From: Bacillus sp. EB01
Lineage (GTDB): Bacteria; Bacillota; Bacilli; Bacillales; Cytobacillaceae
DNA length: 64,000 nucleotides
Direction: 5' to 3'
Assembly (NCBI RefSeq): GCF_000613125.1
Contig: NZ_HG964497.1
Coordinates: 2,713,189 to 2,777,188, forward strand
The position numbers and the translations under genes are program-made. This document shows positions 16,085 to 26,411 of this stretch, piece after piece. Each line of letters begins with the position of its first letter. Within the stretch, counting starts at the first letter, position 1. The notes beneath the pieces are model-generated. The model worked only from the letters and a program-made list of their open reading frames with translations, did not search any database and was not told where the DNA came from.

Positions 16085-17434
16085 TTATTTCAAGCGTTTT
16101 TCCAACTCCGCTTTTTTCTCTTCGAACCCTGGTTTGCCAAGCAATGCGAACATATTAACTTTATATGCCTCAACACCCGGCTGGTCAAACGGATTGACCC
16201 CAAGCAGATAGCCGCTCATTGCACAGGCCTTTTCAAAGAAGTAAACCATATAACCAAATGTGTACTCGTCCATTTCTGGAATTGAAACGATCAAGTTCGG
16301 GACGCCTCCGTCAGTGTGCGCAAGCATCGTTCCTTCAAATGCCTTGTTATTAACAAAATCAACTGTCTTACCGGCCAAGTAATTCAGACCATCTAGATCA
16401 TTAGCCTCTTCCTCAATCGTTAACTCATACCGTGGTTTTTCCACTTTAATAATTGTTTCAAACATATCACGGCGGCCTTCCTGGATATATTGGCCAAGGG
16501 AATGCAAATCAGTCGAGAAGTTTGCGGATGATGGGTAAATCCCTTTTTGGTCTTTTCCTTCACTTTCGCCAAACAGCTGCTTCCACCACTCAGAAAAATA
16601 TTGGAGACCTGGCTCATAGTTGACAAGCAATTCAATTGTCTTCCCTTTGTTGTAGAGAATATTCCGTACTGCCGCATATTGATAAGCAGGATTCTCCTCC
16701 AGCTCAGAACCGCTGTAATCATTCATCGCCTGGGCTGCGCCCTTCATCATTTTCTCGATATCTGCACCGCTAACTGCAATTGGCAGTAGGCCTACCGCAG
16801 TAAGTACCGAGTAGCGGCCGCCAACGTCATCGGGAATCACGAATGTTTCATAGCCTACTTCATCGGAGAGTGTTTTTAATGCGCCGCGCTCCTTGTCCGT
16901 GGTCGCGTAGATTCGCTTCTTCGCTTCCTCTTCCCCGTATTTTTCAATAAGAAGCTTCCGGAACAGCCTGAAAGCCAGCGCCGGTTCAGTTGTAGTACCG
17001 GACTTGGAGATTACGTTAATTGAAAAATCCTTGCCTTCAAGAAGCTGGGCAACATCGTGCATGTAAGTTGAAGAAATGTTGTTTCCGACAAACAGAATTT
17101 GCGGTGTGCCGCGCTTTTCAGCAGGCATTGCATTGTAGAAGCTGTTGCCGAGCATTTCAAGAGCTGCGCGCGCACCAAGGTAAGAACCGCCAATACCGAT
17201 GACGATGAGGACGTCGGAATCAGATTTGATTTTCTCTGCCGCTTTTTGGATACGGGAGAATTCTTCTTTGTCATAGTTCTCCGGCAGGTCAATCCAGCCT
17301 AGGTAGTCGCTTCCCGCGCCGGTTTTTTCATGCAGGGAATGATGGGCAACTTTTACTGCGTCACGCAAATACGTAAGTTCGTGCTCGCCGAAGAAGCTAA
17401 GTGCCTTCGTGTAATCAAAACGGATATGTGTCAT
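16085..17434 (-). CDS. pgi: Glucose-6-phosphate isomerase
   Basis: A 449-residue enzyme interconverting glucose 6-phosphate and fructose 6-phosphate in the cytosol. Marks: [17 protein letters not shown] near 76-92, the PGI signature [16 protein letters not shown] near 205-220, and SGTTTEPA near 150. Length matches Bacillus Pgi (about 450). ATG 17434 follows ACGGAGG; the frame open to 17644 adds 70 residues with no family match. Position next to yugN and yugJ agrees with B. subtilis. Confidence 0.95.
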   Translation of the reverse strand: MTHIRFDYTKALSFFGEHELTYLRDAVKVAHHSLHEKTGAGSDYLGWIDLPENYDKEEFSRIQKAAEKIKSDSDVLIVIGIGGSYLGARAALEMLGNSFYNAMPAEKRGTPQILFVGNNISSTYMHDVAQLLEGKDFSINVISKSGTTTEPALAFRLFRKLLIEKYGEEEAKKRIYATTDKERGALKTLSDEVGYETFVIPDDVGGRYSVLTAVGLLPIAVSGADIEKMMKGAAQAMNDYSGSELEENPAYQYAAVRNILYNKGKTIELLVNYEPGLQYFSEWWKQLFGESEGKDQKGIYPSSANFSTDLHSLGQYIQEGRRDMFETIIKVEKPRYELTIEEEANDLDGLNYLAGKTVDFVNNKAFEGTMLAHTDGGVPNLIVSIPEMDEYTFGYMVYFFEKACAMSGYLLGVNPFDQPGVEAYKVNMFALLGKPGFEEKKAELEKRLK

Positions 17435-17734
17435 TTTGGAACCTCCGTGTTTTATGGTTTCTCGGAGAACCGCAAGCTGCTTTTTCAAAATATGTATGCA
17501 GCTTGTAGGCCGTGCCGATTGGTTTAGCCAGGCATAATACAGAGTTAATGGATGATGCCTAACCTTATCATTACCCACTTTACCCAATGCTTTTCGGATA
17601 ATCAAGGAACAGCCATTTTTGAAAGCGGGTTCATTTTTAGACAATTGGTGACAAGAGGGATTTTAAGTAGAGGGTTATTTTATAACCGCCTCATGAACCT
17701 GACTAAATCATGGCTAGTTGAGATTATTAAAAAT
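17435..17734. other. pgi upstream region, nothing further recognised
   Basis: About 300 bases. An AAGCTGC / GCAGCTT inverted repeat lies in the pgi leader (near 17470-17505). No gene or known RNA element seen. Confidence 0.4.
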
Positions 17735-17762
17735 AAAAAGACTGCCCCATAAGGACAGCCCG
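17735..17762 (-). terminator. Terminator of yugJ
   Basis: On the minus strand GGCTGTCC and GGGGCAGTC pair (with two G-U pairs) across TTAT, followed by T5. Confidence 0.7.
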
Positions 17763-17768
17763 ATTCTA

Positions 17769-18935
17769 TTAGAGTGATGCTTTCAGGATTGCGAGTACAT
17801 CTTCGCGATTCAGTTTAACATAGCCGCCAAATTCGCCATTGACCATGGCTTTGTCAGCCATAAGTTCCACATTGCTATCGTCGATGTTATAATCGGCCAG
17901 GCGTGAAGGCGCACCAATGCCTGTCCAGAATTCACGAAGCTTTTCGATGCCTTCCAGCGCTGTTTCTTCGTCTGACTTTCCACTTGGATCAACATCGAAA
18001 ACACGGACAGCCATTTTTGCAAAACGGGCTGGGTCATGCTTCAAGTTATGCTTCATCCAATTCGGGAATAGGATGGCTAGTCCGCCACCATGAGGGATAT
18101 CGTAAACAGCCGATACCGCATGCTCAATGTTATGTGTGGCCCAGTCGCCGCGGAAGCCCATATTGATCATTCCGTTCAGCCCCATTGTTCCGCAATACAG
18201 CAAGGTTGCACGGTGGTCATAATTTTCAAGGTCTTCCAAGGCCTTAGGAGCAGTTTCAATAACTGTTTTAAGGAGGCCTTCACACATCCGGTCCTGGAAC
18301 TCAGTGTTTGCTGCGGTATGGAAATAATGCTCGAATGTATGTGACATCGTGTCAACAATCCCGTAGATTGTCTGGTCGCGCGGTACTGTGAACGTATTGA
18401 CTGGGTCAAGGATGGAGAACTTCGGCATTGTCAAAGCACCGGCACCCCAGCCATACTTTTCTTTTGTTTCCCAATTTGTAATAACCGATCCTGCATTCAT
18501 TTCTGAGCCAGTAGCGGCAAGTGTCAATACAGTTCCGAATGGAAGCGCATCCTGGACTTGAGCTTTTTTAATAACAATATCCCAGGCATCTCCATCATAT
18601 TTTGCTCCAGCCGCTATCAGTTTTGTACAATCAATAACACTGCCGCCGCCAACAGCAAGCAACAGGTCAATTCCTTCAGTTTTGCAGATATCGATCCCTT
18701 TCCGGGCAGTTGAAACACGCGGATTCGGCTCAACGCCAGCAAGTTCGAAAACTTCTGCGCCGATTTCATTAAGCAGGGATATTACTTGATCATAAAGACC
18801 GCTGCGTTTAATGCTGCCCCCTCCATATACAAGCAAAACTTTCTTGCCATAACGAGGAACTTCATTTTTCAGCTGGTCGAGCTGGCCTTTTCCGAAGATT
18901 AATTTAACAGGGTTGTAAAATGTAAAGTTCTCCAT
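17769..18935 (-). CDS. yugJ: Iron-type (group III) alcohol dehydrogenase YugJ
   Basis: A 388-residue NAD(P)H-dependent alcohol dehydrogenase of the butanol dehydrogenase group. Nucleotide loop [10 protein letters not shown] near 96-105. The metal-binding His residues are visible in [12 protein letters not shown] (near 199-210) and in [17 protein letters not shown] (near 262-278). Probable role: reduction of aldehydes to alcohols or the reverse; true substrate unknown. Start ATG 18935 behind GGAGGAGA. Same neighbours (pgi, yuzA) as in B. subtilis. Confidence 0.9.
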   Translation of the reverse strand: MENFTFYNPVKLIFGKGQLDQLKNEVPRYGKKVLLVYGGGSIKRSGLYDQVISLLNEIGAEVFELAGVEPNPRVSTARKGIDICKTEGIDLLLAVGGGSVIDCTKLIAAGAKYDGDAWDIVIKKAQVQDALPFGTVLTLAATGSEMNAGSVITNWETKEKYGWGAGALTMPKFSILDPVNTFTVPRDQTIYGIVDTMSHTFEHYFHTAANTEFQDRMCEGLLKTVIETAPKALEDLENYDHRATLLYCGTMGLNGMINMGFRGDWATHNIEHAVSAVYDIPHGGGLAILFPNWMKHNLKHDPARFAKMAVRVFDVDPSGKSDEETALEGIEKLREFWTGIGAPSRLADYNIDDSNVELMADKAMVNGEFGGYVKLNREDVLAILKASL

Positions 18936-19120
18936 GTAATCTCCTCCTTCTCACATACACTATTATTTATTATTCCAAAAATAAATGCAAAAAGTACGCC
19001 GTTTTCCTTTTTGCTGTTTAGTTTGGAAATGCCGCTCTGGTAAAATAATTTCTAAATGTATAGTACACCTTAATATGGGAATATTACTAACGTTTACATT
19101 CCATTTTAAGGAGGATAAAG

Positions 19121-19354
19121 ATGAGCACAATTCAAAGGCTGGCACTGATCCTTACTATCATCGGCGCAATTAACTGGGGCCTTGTCGGCTTCTTCCAATT
19201 TGATTTAGTTGCCTCTATCTTCGGCGGCCAGGATTCTGCTATTTCACGGATTATCTATGGACTGGTAGGTCTTGCTGGATTAATCAATCTTGGCTTACTG
19301 TTTGCTCCTAGCCAAGAACGTGAAGAAGCGTCACAAACAAACCCAACCAGATAG
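19121..19354 (+). CDS. yuzA: DUF378 small membrane protein YuzA
   Basis: A 77-residue protein with two membrane helices: ALILTIIGAINWGLVGFF at about 8-25 and IIYGLVGLAGLINLGLLF at about 47-64. The INWGLVGFF and YxLVGLAGL patterns define DUF378. Function unknown. AAGGAGG precedes the ATG. A short palindrome-like AACGTTTACA lies about 30 bases upstream. Confidence 0.85.
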   Translation: MSTIQRLALILTIIGAINWGLVGFFQFDLVASIFGGQDSAISRIIYGLVGLAGLINLGLLFAPSQEREEASQTNPTR

Positions 19355-19365
19355 AAAGCAGAATC

Positions 19366-19400
19366 GAAAAAAAAATCCCCGCAGCTGGGGATTTTTTTCG
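19366..19400. terminator. Bidirectional terminator between yuzA and glutamate dehydrogenase
   Basis: AAAAAAATCCCC pairs with GGGGATTTTTTT (about 19370-19398) around GCAGCT, with A and T runs on both sides. Confidence 0.85.
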
Positions 19401-19404
19401 TTTT

Positions 19405-20631
19405 TTATAAGAGACCTCGATAGTGGGCAGCCTCTGCCATTCTGCGGACTCCTACCATATATGCCGCCAGCCTCATATCGACTTTCCAGTCACTAGCCAA
19501 ATCATAAATGTTGTTAAAAGCAGCGGTTATTTTTTCTCGGAGCCGTTCTTCCGCTTCCTCTTCAGACCAATATAATCCCTGTTTATTCTGCACCCATTCA
19601 AAATACGAGGCTGTGATCGCTCCGGAACCTGCCAGTACATCCGGGACGAGCAGAATTCCACGGTCATTGAGTATGCGCGAGGCTTCTATTGTAGTAGGTC
19701 CATTTGCAGCCTCCACCACTATAGATGCTTTTATATTGCGGGCATTATTGACTGTGATTTGTCTGGAAACAGCAGCAGGAACCAGGATATCGCAATCATG
19801 CTCAAGTAACTCTTCATTTGAAATCGTACCCTCAAATAAGGATGTAACCGTTCCAAAGCTATCGCGCCTTCCAAGCAAATAGGCAACATTCAGCCCATCA
19901 GGATCGTAAAGCGCTCCGTAGGCATCGGAAATTCCCGTGACAATCGCACCTGCGTCCACCATAAGCTTTGCTAGGTGGCTTCCCGCATTCCCGAACCCCT
20001 GAATGATGATACTTGCTCCCTGTAGCCGTATACCTTTTTTCCTCGCGGCCTCCTCGATACAGATGGCAATCCCAATAGCACCAGCCTGTTCCCGAATTTG
20101 CGAGCCACCAAGGACAAGCGGCTTGCCGGAAATAAAACTCGCTGAATCATATTTTTTCAGCTTGTTATATTCGTCCATCATCCATGCCATGACCTGTGAA
20201 TTCGTAAAAAGATCCGGCCCTAGTATATCTTTGGCAGGCCCGACAATTTGGGATATTGCCCGGACGTATCCCCGGCTGAGCCGCTCAAGCTCACCAAGGC
20301 TTAGCCGGCGCGGGTCACAGACGACACCGCCCTTTCCGCCTCCGAAAGGAAGCCCGGTAACTCCACATTGAAGCCCTGCCCATACCGAGAGAGCTTTAAC
20401 AATATCCACAGTTAGATCAGGATGGTAGCGGACACCGCCCTTGATGAGGCCAATAGCATCGGAATGGTGGGCCCGGTATCCGGTATAAACCTTAACCGAG
20501 CCATCATCCATCCTTACCGGAAAGCGTACTTCGAGCATTCGTTCCGGCTCCTTCAATAGCTCGTACACGCCATCATCATAGCCAAGCTTCCTGATAGCCT
20601 CTTTGATTATGACTTGCGTTGATTCCAGCAT
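19405..20631 (-). CDS. Glutamate dehydrogenase (RocG/GudB family, somewhat diverged)
   Basis: A 408-residue Glu/Leu/Phe/Val dehydrogenase catalysing oxidative deamination of glutamate to 2-oxoglutarate. Marks: GLPFGGGKGGVVCDPR (about 93-108, catalytic Lys), DILGPDLFTNSQVMAWM (about 134-150, catalytic Asp) and the Rossmann motif IIQGFGNAGSHLAK (about 203-216). Where RocG/GudB read DIPAPD this protein reads DILGPD, and the segment after GKPLVLGGS is also diverged. Substrate preference should therefore be checked. It stands next to rocD, which feeds glutamate semialdehyde into the same arginine-ornithine route. This pair interrupts the yug gene order of B. subtilis. Confidence 0.85.
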   Translation of the reverse strand: MLESTQVIIKEAIRKLGYDDGVYELLKEPERMLEVRFPVRMDDGSVKVYTGYRAHHSDAIGLIKGGVRYHPDLTVDIVKALSVWAGLQCGVTGLPFGGGKGGVVCDPRRLSLGELERLSRGYVRAISQIVGPAKDILGPDLFTNSQVMAWMMDEYNKLKKYDSASFISGKPLVLGGSQIREQAGAIGIAICIEEAARKKGIRLQGASIIIQGFGNAGSHLAKLMVDAGAIVTGISDAYGALYDPDGLNVAYLLGRRDSFGTVTSLFEGTISNEELLEHDCDILVPAAVSRQITVNNARNIKASIVVEAANGPTTIEASRILNDRGILLVPDVLAGSGAITASYFEWVQNKQGLYWSEEEAEERLREKITAAFNNIYDLASDWKVDMRLAAYMVGVRRMAEAAHYRGLL

Positions 20632-20729
20632 GTTCGGGCTCCCCTTAGCTTTTACATATCGCCTGAATGGCGCCTGTACTCAAATTTACCAGGCCGGGAT
20701 GTTTAGTGGTCTCCCGGCCCAGGTGACAT

Positions 20730-21929
20730 CTATTCCAATACTTTTTTAATCCGTTCAATTGCCCAATCAAGTTCTTCCTTAGTAATGACAAGCGGCGGCG
20801 CGAAGCGGATCACTGTATCGTGCGTTTCTTTGCAAAGCAGCCCTTCTTCTTTCAGCAGCTCGCAGTATTTACGTGCAGGCTCGGTAAGCTCCACACCGAT
20901 AAACAGGCCTCGGCCCCGCACTTCCTTGATTCGCGGGTTTGTAATTTCCTTTAATTTACTCATAAAATACTCACCCAGCTCAAGCGACCTGTCTGCAAGC
21001 TTCTCATCCACAAGTACATCAAGAGCTGCAATTGACACCGCACATGCCATTGGATTGCCGCCAAACGTTGAACCATGAGAGCCGGGATTAAATACCTCGA
21101 GTATATCCTTGTTCGCTACAACACAGGAAATAGGGAATACACCGCCACCAAGCGCTTTGCCAAGGATGTACATATCAGGCTCAAACCCTTCCCATTCACA
21201 TGCAAACATTTTACCAGATCTGGCTAGGCCAGCTTGGATTTCGTCAGCAATAAACAGGACATTGTTTTCCTTACATAGCTCATACGCTTTTTTCATGAAA
21301 CCTTCCGGTGGTATGATAATGCCTGCTTCTCCCTGAATCGGTTCAATGATAAATGCAGCGGTATGTGGGGTGATCGCTTCCTTCAATGCATCAAGGCTTC
21401 CATATGGAATCAGTTTAATACCAGGCAGCATTGGTCCAAAGCCTTTTTTGTATTCCTCTTCAGAAGACAGGGAAACAGCCGTCATTGTACGTCCGTGGAA
21501 GTTCCCGGTGCAGCCGATGATTTCAGCCTTGTTTTCCTCTACCCCTTTTATAAAATAAGCCCATCGCCTCGCTGCCTTGATAGCAGTCTCGACTGCTTCG
21601 GCACCAGTGTTCATAGGCAATACCATTTCTTTATTTGCTAATTTTGAAACCTTTTCGTACCATGGTCCCAGCTGGTCATTGTGGAATGCCCTTGATGTCA
21701 GAGTAACTCTGTCAGCTTGATCTTTTAAAGCCTGGATGATTTTCGGATGGCGATGGCCTTGGTTGACCGCCGAATAGGCACTCAGCATGTCCATGTATTT
21801 AGTGCCTTCCGGGTCTTCAACCCATACACCTTCAGCTTTTGAAATCACGATCGGCAGCGGATTATAATTGGGTGCTCCGAACTTTTCTGTTTGTTCAATA
21901 ATTTCGTGGGTGTTTGTAGTATGTACCAT
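20730..21929 (-). CDS. rocD: Ornithine aminotransferase
   Basis: A 399-residue class III PLP aminotransferase converting ornithine and 2-oxoglutarate to glutamate semialdehyde and glutamate. Marks: [17 protein letters not shown] near 97-113, the [16 protein letters not shown] block and the PLP-lysine block [15 protein letters not shown] near 247-261. The GSxAxNQGHRHP-type N-terminal block [16 protein letters not shown] is present. ATG 21929 follows GGAGGGATAG; the longer frame from 21959 would place that site inside. No own terminator is obvious before the glutamate dehydrogenase, about 100 bases upstream of its start, so the two may be co-transcribed. Confidence 0.92.
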   Translation of the reverse strand: MVHTTNTHEIIEQTEKFGAPNYNPLPIVISKAEGVWVEDPEGTKYMDMLSAYSAVNQGHRHPKIIQALKDQADRVTLTSRAFHNDQLGPWYEKVSKLANKEMVLPMNTGAEAVETAIKAARRWAYFIKGVEENKAEIIGCTGNFHGRTMTAVSLSSEEEYKKGFGPMLPGIKLIPYGSLDALKEAITPHTAAFIIEPIQGEAGIIIPPEGFMKKAYELCKENNVLFIADEIQAGLARSGKMFACEWEGFEPDMYILGKALGGGVFPISCVVANKDILEVFNPGSHGSTFGGNPMACAVSIAALDVLVDEKLADRSLELGEYFMSKLKEITNPRIKEVRGRGLFIGVELTEPARKYCELLKEEGLLCKETHDTVIRFAPPLVITKEELDWAIERIKKVLE

Positions 21930-22102
21930 TCCTATCCCTCCGTTTTGCGGACAAGTCACCGTCCGTCCATTTACAAAACTTTGCTATTATCATTGTACCT
22001 AACAGAACAGAAATTTTGTAGTGATTGTATAACAGATTCTGTGAATAATAAGCCTGAAAAAGTAAAACCGTAAAAAATCAGCAAAGCTTTAAACCATTTT
22101 GT

Positions 22103-22247
22103 CTTTAATCTCAGAGCCGAAGGTTGGGATTCTGCCAGCAAACCAACTTTAGTGGATTAATCTCATAGGTACGGGGACGGATTCTTCCAGCAAACCAACT
22201 TAGTGGATTAATCTCATAGGCACATGGACGGATTCTTCCAGCAAACC
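22103..22247. repeat. Tandem array, about 3 units of 51 bp (family 4)
   Basis: The words GGATTCTTCCAGCAAACC and AGTGGATTAATCTCATAGG recur with a 51-base step (for example at 22157 and 22208). A third, diverged unit starts near 22103. It lies between the start of rocD and the terminator of yugI. Confidence 0.75.
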
Positions 22248-22283
22248 CCAATCTAACGCTGAATCAGATATGTTCCAAGTAAC

Positions 22284-22322
22284 GAAAAAGGTCCGCACCC
22301 TTTGAGGTACAGACCCTTTTTT
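22284..22322 (-). terminator. Terminator of yugI
   Basis: On the minus strand AAAGGGTCTGTACC pairs with GGGTGCGGACCTTT around TCAAA, followed by T5. Confidence 0.75.
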
Positions 22323-22323
22323 C

Positions 22324-22719
22324 TTACTTATTAGTTTCTTGCTGGGATTGGTCGATCCATTCCTGCAGCTTTTCCTTCAGTGTGTTGAAGCCTTCCTGCT
22401 GTTGAGCTTCTGGCATAATTGCTGCTGCCTGGCGCTTCGGACGCGGCTTTTTCGCGCGAGGCTGCTGGGCAGGAGCTTCTTCTGTAGCCCTGATAGAAAG
22501 GCTAACTTTACCTGCTGACTCATCTACAGATAGAACCTTAACTTTCACTTCATCGCCGACCTTCAAAAATTCATTGACATCCTTTACATATCCGTGAGTT
22601 ATTTCTGAAATATGGACGAGGCCCTGAGTATTTCCATCAAGCGCTACAAACGCTCCATAAGGCTGAATTCCCGTTACTTTTCCAGTTAGGACACTGCCTG
22701 TTTCAATTTTTTCTGACAT
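22324..22719 (-). CDS. yugI: S1-domain RNA-binding general stress protein YugI (GSP13)
   Basis: A 131-residue protein with one S1 OB-fold over residues 6-78 (SVLTGKVTGIQPYGAFVAL, then GLVHISEI and GKVSLSIRA), followed by a basic, Ala/Gln-rich linker and a helical tail. B. subtilis YugI is general stress protein 13 and is associated with ribosomes (known). Single-gene unit; AGGAGTG precedes ATG 22719. Confidence 0.9.
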   Translation of the reverse strand: MSEKIETGSVLTGKVTGIQPYGAFVALDGNTQGLVHISEITHGYVKDVNEFLKVGDEVKVKVLSVDESAGKVSLSIRATEEAPAQQPRAKKPRPKRQAAAIMPEAQQQEGFNTLKEKLQEWIDQSQQETNK

Positions 22720-23026
22720 ACTAACACTCCTAGGTTTGACTTAATTTTATCCCATTTATACGCAATATAAAATTATATCACAACAGGCTTACTTAATCAA
22801 AGCCCATAGAATGCCTTCCCTACCCGTATTCCACTGAGAAGAGCAATATAAACGCACCTTTTTACGTAAAAACTGCAGAATGGTAACACTTTGTTCAGAT
22901 TTTCAACAAAAACTATCTCTTGAAAAATGATACAATAATATCAAGAATATCTTGCCTATCCTTAAACTTTCTTCAGTTTTCAATGTCATAAAGATACTAC
23001 TTACTTTTACCAGGGAGGTAATAGAA

Positions 23027-23344
23027 ATGAGCATGATAGGGAAAAAAATTCAAGAAGCCCGTGAAATGCAGAATATGACTAGACAGGATCTTGCAAGAAA
23101 AGCCCGAATTGGCGTACAGACACTCGAGAACTATGAAGCTGGCGCAAAAATTCCAGAGGTCCAAACCGTATTAAAAATCAGTACAGTCCTGGATATTGCT
23201 CCTTCCGATTTATTGGGAACAACCTACCATGTAAAGCATTCTGTTCTAGACCAGGAAATCGACCTGCTCATTAATGAACTCGGCAAAGAAAATGCCAGAC
23301 AGATTCTCCAAAAGGCTATCGATCAAAAAGCCATTAAATCCTAA
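23027..23344 (+). CDS. XRE-family helix-turn-helix regulator
   Basis: A 105-residue protein with an HTH_3 domain over about residues 5-62 (GKKIQEAREMQNMTRQDLA, then GVQTLENYEAGAKIP) and a short helical C-terminus (IDLLINELGKENARQILQKA) that may form a dimer. Start ATG 23027 behind GGGAGGT; the frame open from 22952 adds an unsupported leader. It is divergent from yugI. Target genes unknown. Confidence 0.85.
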   Translation: MSMIGKKIQEAREMQNMTRQDLARKARIGVQTLENYEAGAKIPEVQTVLKISTVLDIAPSDLLGTTYHVKHSVLDQEIDLLINELGKENARQILQKAIDQKAIKS

Positions 23345-23360
23345 TTCAAAATCACAAAAA

Positions 23361-23398
23361 ACCGGCATGCCCTGGACGGGCCTGCCGGTTTGTTTTTT
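23361..23398 (+). terminator. Rho-independent terminator
   Basis: ACCGGCATGCCC pairs with GGGCCTGCCGGT (23361-23390), followed by a T-rich tail. Confidence 0.85.
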
Positions 23399-23409
23399 AT
23401 CGTCCTTTC

Positions 23410-23853
23410 CTAATCCCAATTATTGAACACAACCTCACCAACAGTGCTTGGCTTCCAATACGCTATTTGTTGTTGATCGTTTTGATGAAGGGTGTTTTCA
23501 TTTGCAATGACGAACTTTTTTCCTATATTGGTAAATCGTAAAGGCACATATAATTTTTCTGGACCAAGTATATGATAATGCTCCCCAAGCATGCCGGCCA
23601 AATCCAATCCCTCAATGAATTCAAGAGAATCTATTTTTGAAAAAGCTAGAAAAGGGTAATGCGCATTTAACAAAATACGAATCTTATCCTCTTCGGTGAT
23701 GACCGTGCACATATGATAATTCCTTCCCGGAGTAGATGGGGAAAAATCAACTACCCTTGAACGATATATGCTCTTCATAGTTTTTTTGAAATCACCGCTG
23801 CCAACCGAAGGAGCAGGCTCAAACCCAGTAACTCCTGCACACAAAATTTGCAC
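23410..23853 (-). CDS. Hypothetical protein
   Basis: A 147-residue protein I do not recognise. It lacks membrane segments and has a mixed alpha/beta composition, with three Cys in the first 50 residues. GTG 23853 follows GGAGGAAGGAG, a strong ribosome site, and it ends in the terminator shared with the XRE gene. The N-terminus (TGFEPAPSVGSGDF) resembles a phrase common in mis-translated ORFs of databases, but the ribosome site and length favour a real gene. Confidence 0.6.
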   Translation of the reverse strand: MQILCAGVTGFEPAPSVGSGDFKKTMKSIYRSRVVDFSPSTPGRNYHMCTVITEEDKIRILLNAHYPFLAFSKIDSLEFIEGLDLAGMLGEHYHILGPEKLYVPLRFTNIGKKFVIANENTLHQNDQQQIAYWKPSTVGEVVFNNWD

Positions 23854-23971
23854 GCTCCTTCCTCCTCACCGTCACTTTTACATGACACCTAAAAAGCAAG
23901 CAAAGCTTAAATGATTTAAGGGTATGCTAAGAAGGTATATACTTATTAAAAACCATAAAAGGAGGCCGGGC

Positions 23972-24799
23972 ATGTCTCAAATTGCTGACGCGAACATAAA
24001 AAAGATAAATGGAATTGATATGTATTACGAATGGCATCCCTGCCGCCCTGAAGCGAAGACTGTTGTACTCATCCATGGCTTTCTGGCCTCGACTTTCTGC
24101 TTTCGGAAACTCGTACCGCTTTTAAAAAAGGACTACAACATACTGACAGTCGACGTCCCTCCTTTTGGAAAAAGCGGCAAAGCAAAAAGCTTCCTGTTTA
24201 CATACAAAAACATCGCTGCCACTCTGATTGCGCTTCTCAAAGAGCTGGATATAAAAAAACCAATCCTTGCCGGACATTCAATGGGCGGCCAATATTCACT
24301 CAATATGGTAGCTCTTGAGCCCGGCATCGCCGAGAAAGTTGTCTTGTTATGCAGTTCGGGCTACCTAAAGCCGCCGGGCCGCCTTCTATCAATAGGGAGT
24401 AAACTGCCCTTATTCCATCTGGCCGTCAAGCGCTGGCTCGTCCGCTCAGGAGGCGTTAAAGACAATCTCAAACTCGTCGTCCATGACCAATCCCTCATTG
24501 ACGAGGACATGCTCAGAGGCTATATGCTGCCTTTTTTAAACAAGGACATGTTCCATGGATTAGGGAAGTTCATCCATGACCGGGAAGGCGACCTTCCTCC
24601 AGAAGCGCTCCAGCAGCTCGACATCCCTTGCCTGCTCATCTGGGGAGAACACGACCGCGTCACACCCGTCGCAGTCGGTAAACGGCTCACACGCGACCTG
24701 AAGAACTCCGAAATGATTGTCCTTGAAAACACTGGCCACCTCATCATGGAAGAAGAGCCCGAAAAAGTATATCAGCTGATGCATGATTTTATCGGCTAA
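23972..24799 (+). CDS. yugF: Alpha/beta hydrolase YugF
   Basis: A 275-residue alpha/beta hydrolase. Marks: oxyanion strand VVLIHGFLAS near 32-41, nucleophile elbow AGHSMGGQ near 104-111 (Ser), acid WGEHDRVTP near 226-234 (Asp) and base ENTGHLIMEE near 251-260 (His). All triad residues are present, so it should be an active esterase or related enzyme; substrate unknown. Start ATG 23972 behind AAAGGAGG. In B. subtilis yugF is followed by yugE and patB, exactly as here. Confidence 0.88.
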   Translation: MSQIADANIKKINGIDMYYEWHPCRPEAKTVVLIHGFLASTFCFRKLVPLLKKDYNILTVDVPPFGKSGKAKSFLFTYKNIAATLIALLKELDIKKPILAGHSMGGQYSLNMVALEPGIAEKVVLLCSSGYLKPPGRLLSIGSKLPLFHLAVKRWLVRSGGVKDNLKLVVHDQSLIDEDMLRGYMLPFLNKDMFHGLGKFIHDREGDLPPEALQQLDIPCLLIWGEHDRVTPVAVGKRLTRDLKNSEMIVLENTGHLIMEEEPEKVYQLMHDFIG

Positions 24800-24872
24800 G
24801 GCCTTTTTCTTTTTTAGAAAAATGCTTTGCGCCTACGCCCTTAAAACATAACGCATTGCGGCCGCGAGAAGT

Positions 24873-25133
24873 CTAGATCTCACAGGAACTATCAGTTTTC
24901 AGCACAAGCATCCTGCTGGCAGCTTTACGGCATTCATCGAGCGGAAGTTTTTCCTCGAATGAAAATTCAAAGATATCCTGGATTCGCCTTGCAAGCTCAG
25001 CTACACTATCCAACTCGTGGACAGCAGCAACAATATCAGCAATTTCCGTATCATAAAATCCGCCACCAAGGCGGAAAGGGTCCCAATCATTCACTTCATC
25101 TGCAAGCAGCAGATTCAATGTAGCTGTTTCCAT
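24873..25133 (-). CDS. yugE: DUF1871 protein YugE
   Basis: An 86-residue protein with the DUF1871 pattern: VNDWDPFRLGGGFYDTEI near 14-31, then an acidic helical part. The fold is small and helical; function unknown. It lies between yugF and patB but on the opposite strand. Confidence 0.8.
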   Translation of the reverse strand: METATLNLLLADEVNDWDPFRLGGGFYDTEIADIVAAVHELDSVAELARRIQDIFEFSFEEKLPLDECRKAASRMLVLKTDSSCEI

Positions 25134-25218
25134 GCTTTCACCTGCATTCTTGTTATTTTCCTGATTATCTTACCATAGCTCCGGGCTAGTTAAAATGTAT
25201 ATAGAGAGGGAATGAAGT

Positions 25219-26379
25219 ATGAACTTTGATAAGAAAATAGATCGTTTTAATACAGGTTCCGTCAAATGGGAAATGACGAAGGAGATTTACGGGACTTCTG
25301 ATGTCCTGCCGATGTGGGTTGCGGATATGGATTTCTATCCTCCACAGCAGGTGCTCGATGCAATTAAAACCAGGGTGGACCACGGTGTCTTCGGATACAG
25401 CTTTGTGCCTCCCATTGTAAATGGAGCGATCAGCAGCTGGCTTGAACGGAGGCATGGCTGGACTATTCGCCCTTCATGGATTTTATTTTCTCCCGGTGTT
25501 GTTCCGTCAATCAGTATGGCGATTCAATCATTTTCCGATCCGGGTGACAGAATCCTTGTTCAGCCGCCAATTTACACGCCCTTTTTTGATATGACCGAAC
25601 TTAACGGCCGAGTCATCGAGGCATCTCCTCTCGTTTTGAAGGATGGCCGGTATGAAATTGATTTTGACAGCTTTGAAGCATCGCTGAAAAAAGGCTGCAA
25701 GCTATTTCTACTCTGCAATCCTCACAATCCAGGCGGACGGGTTTGGACGAGGGAAGAACTTACGAGGATCGCTGAGCTTTGCATTCAGTATGACTGCCTG
25801 ATTCTATCCGACGAAATACATTCGGATATTGTGTTTAGCAGCCACAAGCATATCCCGATTGCTAGCCTGGGAGACGAAATCGCGGCAAAGACCATCACCT
25901 GTGTAGCACCGAGCAAAACCTTCAATCTCGCTGGGCTTCAGACTTCCGCTGTCATTATCCCTAACGATGACTTGAGGGAGAAATTCCAGGCATTCCAAAA
26001 GCGCCAGGGCTTCTTCACCTTGAACGCCATCGGGATTAAAGCGATGGAAGCCGCCTATCTGCATGGCTGGGACTGGCTTGAAGCATTGACCGCTTACCTA
26101 GAAGAAAATGTAGGGGTTGCGCGGGAATTTATAAGCCGGGAACTGCCTGCTGTCAAATTGATCGAACCTGATGCGTCTTATTTAATCTGGCTTGATCTCC
26201 GTAACCTTGGATTGCCAGATGAGGAACTACAGAGAAGGCTGGTTGAAATCGGCAAACTCGGCCTTGAGCCTGGACCGAAATACGGCACCGGCGGCGAAGG
26301 CTTTGTCCGCATGAACATCGGCTGTCCCCGCGACATTCTTTTAGACGGACTGCAGAGACTGAAAAAGGCACTCGGCTAA
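25219..26379 (+). CDS. patB: PatB/MalY-type PLP-dependent C-S lyase
   Basis: A 386-residue class I/II aminotransferase-fold enzyme of the PatB group. It cleaves the C-S bond of cystathionine or related thioethers to give a thiol, pyruvate and ammonia. Marks: FDKKIDRFNTGSVKWE at the start, LPMWVADMDFYPPQQV near 30-45, LCNPHNPGGRVW near 166-177, DEIHSDIV near 201 and the PLP-lysine block APSKTFNLAGLQ near 234-245. Start ATG 25219 with AGGGAATG upstream. In B. subtilis kinB follows; here it does not. Confidence 0.9.
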   Translation: MNFDKKIDRFNTGSVKWEMTKEIYGTSDVLPMWVADMDFYPPQQVLDAIKTRVDHGVFGYSFVPPIVNGAISSWLERRHGWTIRPSWILFSPGVVPSISMAIQSFSDPGDRILVQPPIYTPFFDMTELNGRVIEASPLVLKDGRYEIDFDSFEASLKKGCKLFLLCNPHNPGGRVWTREELTRIAELCIQYDCLILSDEIHSDIVFSSHKHIPIASLGDEIAAKTITCVAPSKTFNLAGLQTSAVIIPNDDLREKFQAFQKRQGFFTLNAIGIKAMEAAYLHGWDWLEALTAYLEENVGVAREFISRELPAVKLIEPDASYLIWLDLRNLGLPDEELQRRLVEIGKLGLEPGPKYGTGGEGFVRMNIGCPRDILLDGLQRLKKALG

Positions 26380-26411
26380 TGGGGACAGTTCTCGTTTGCC
26401 GTCCTTTTTTT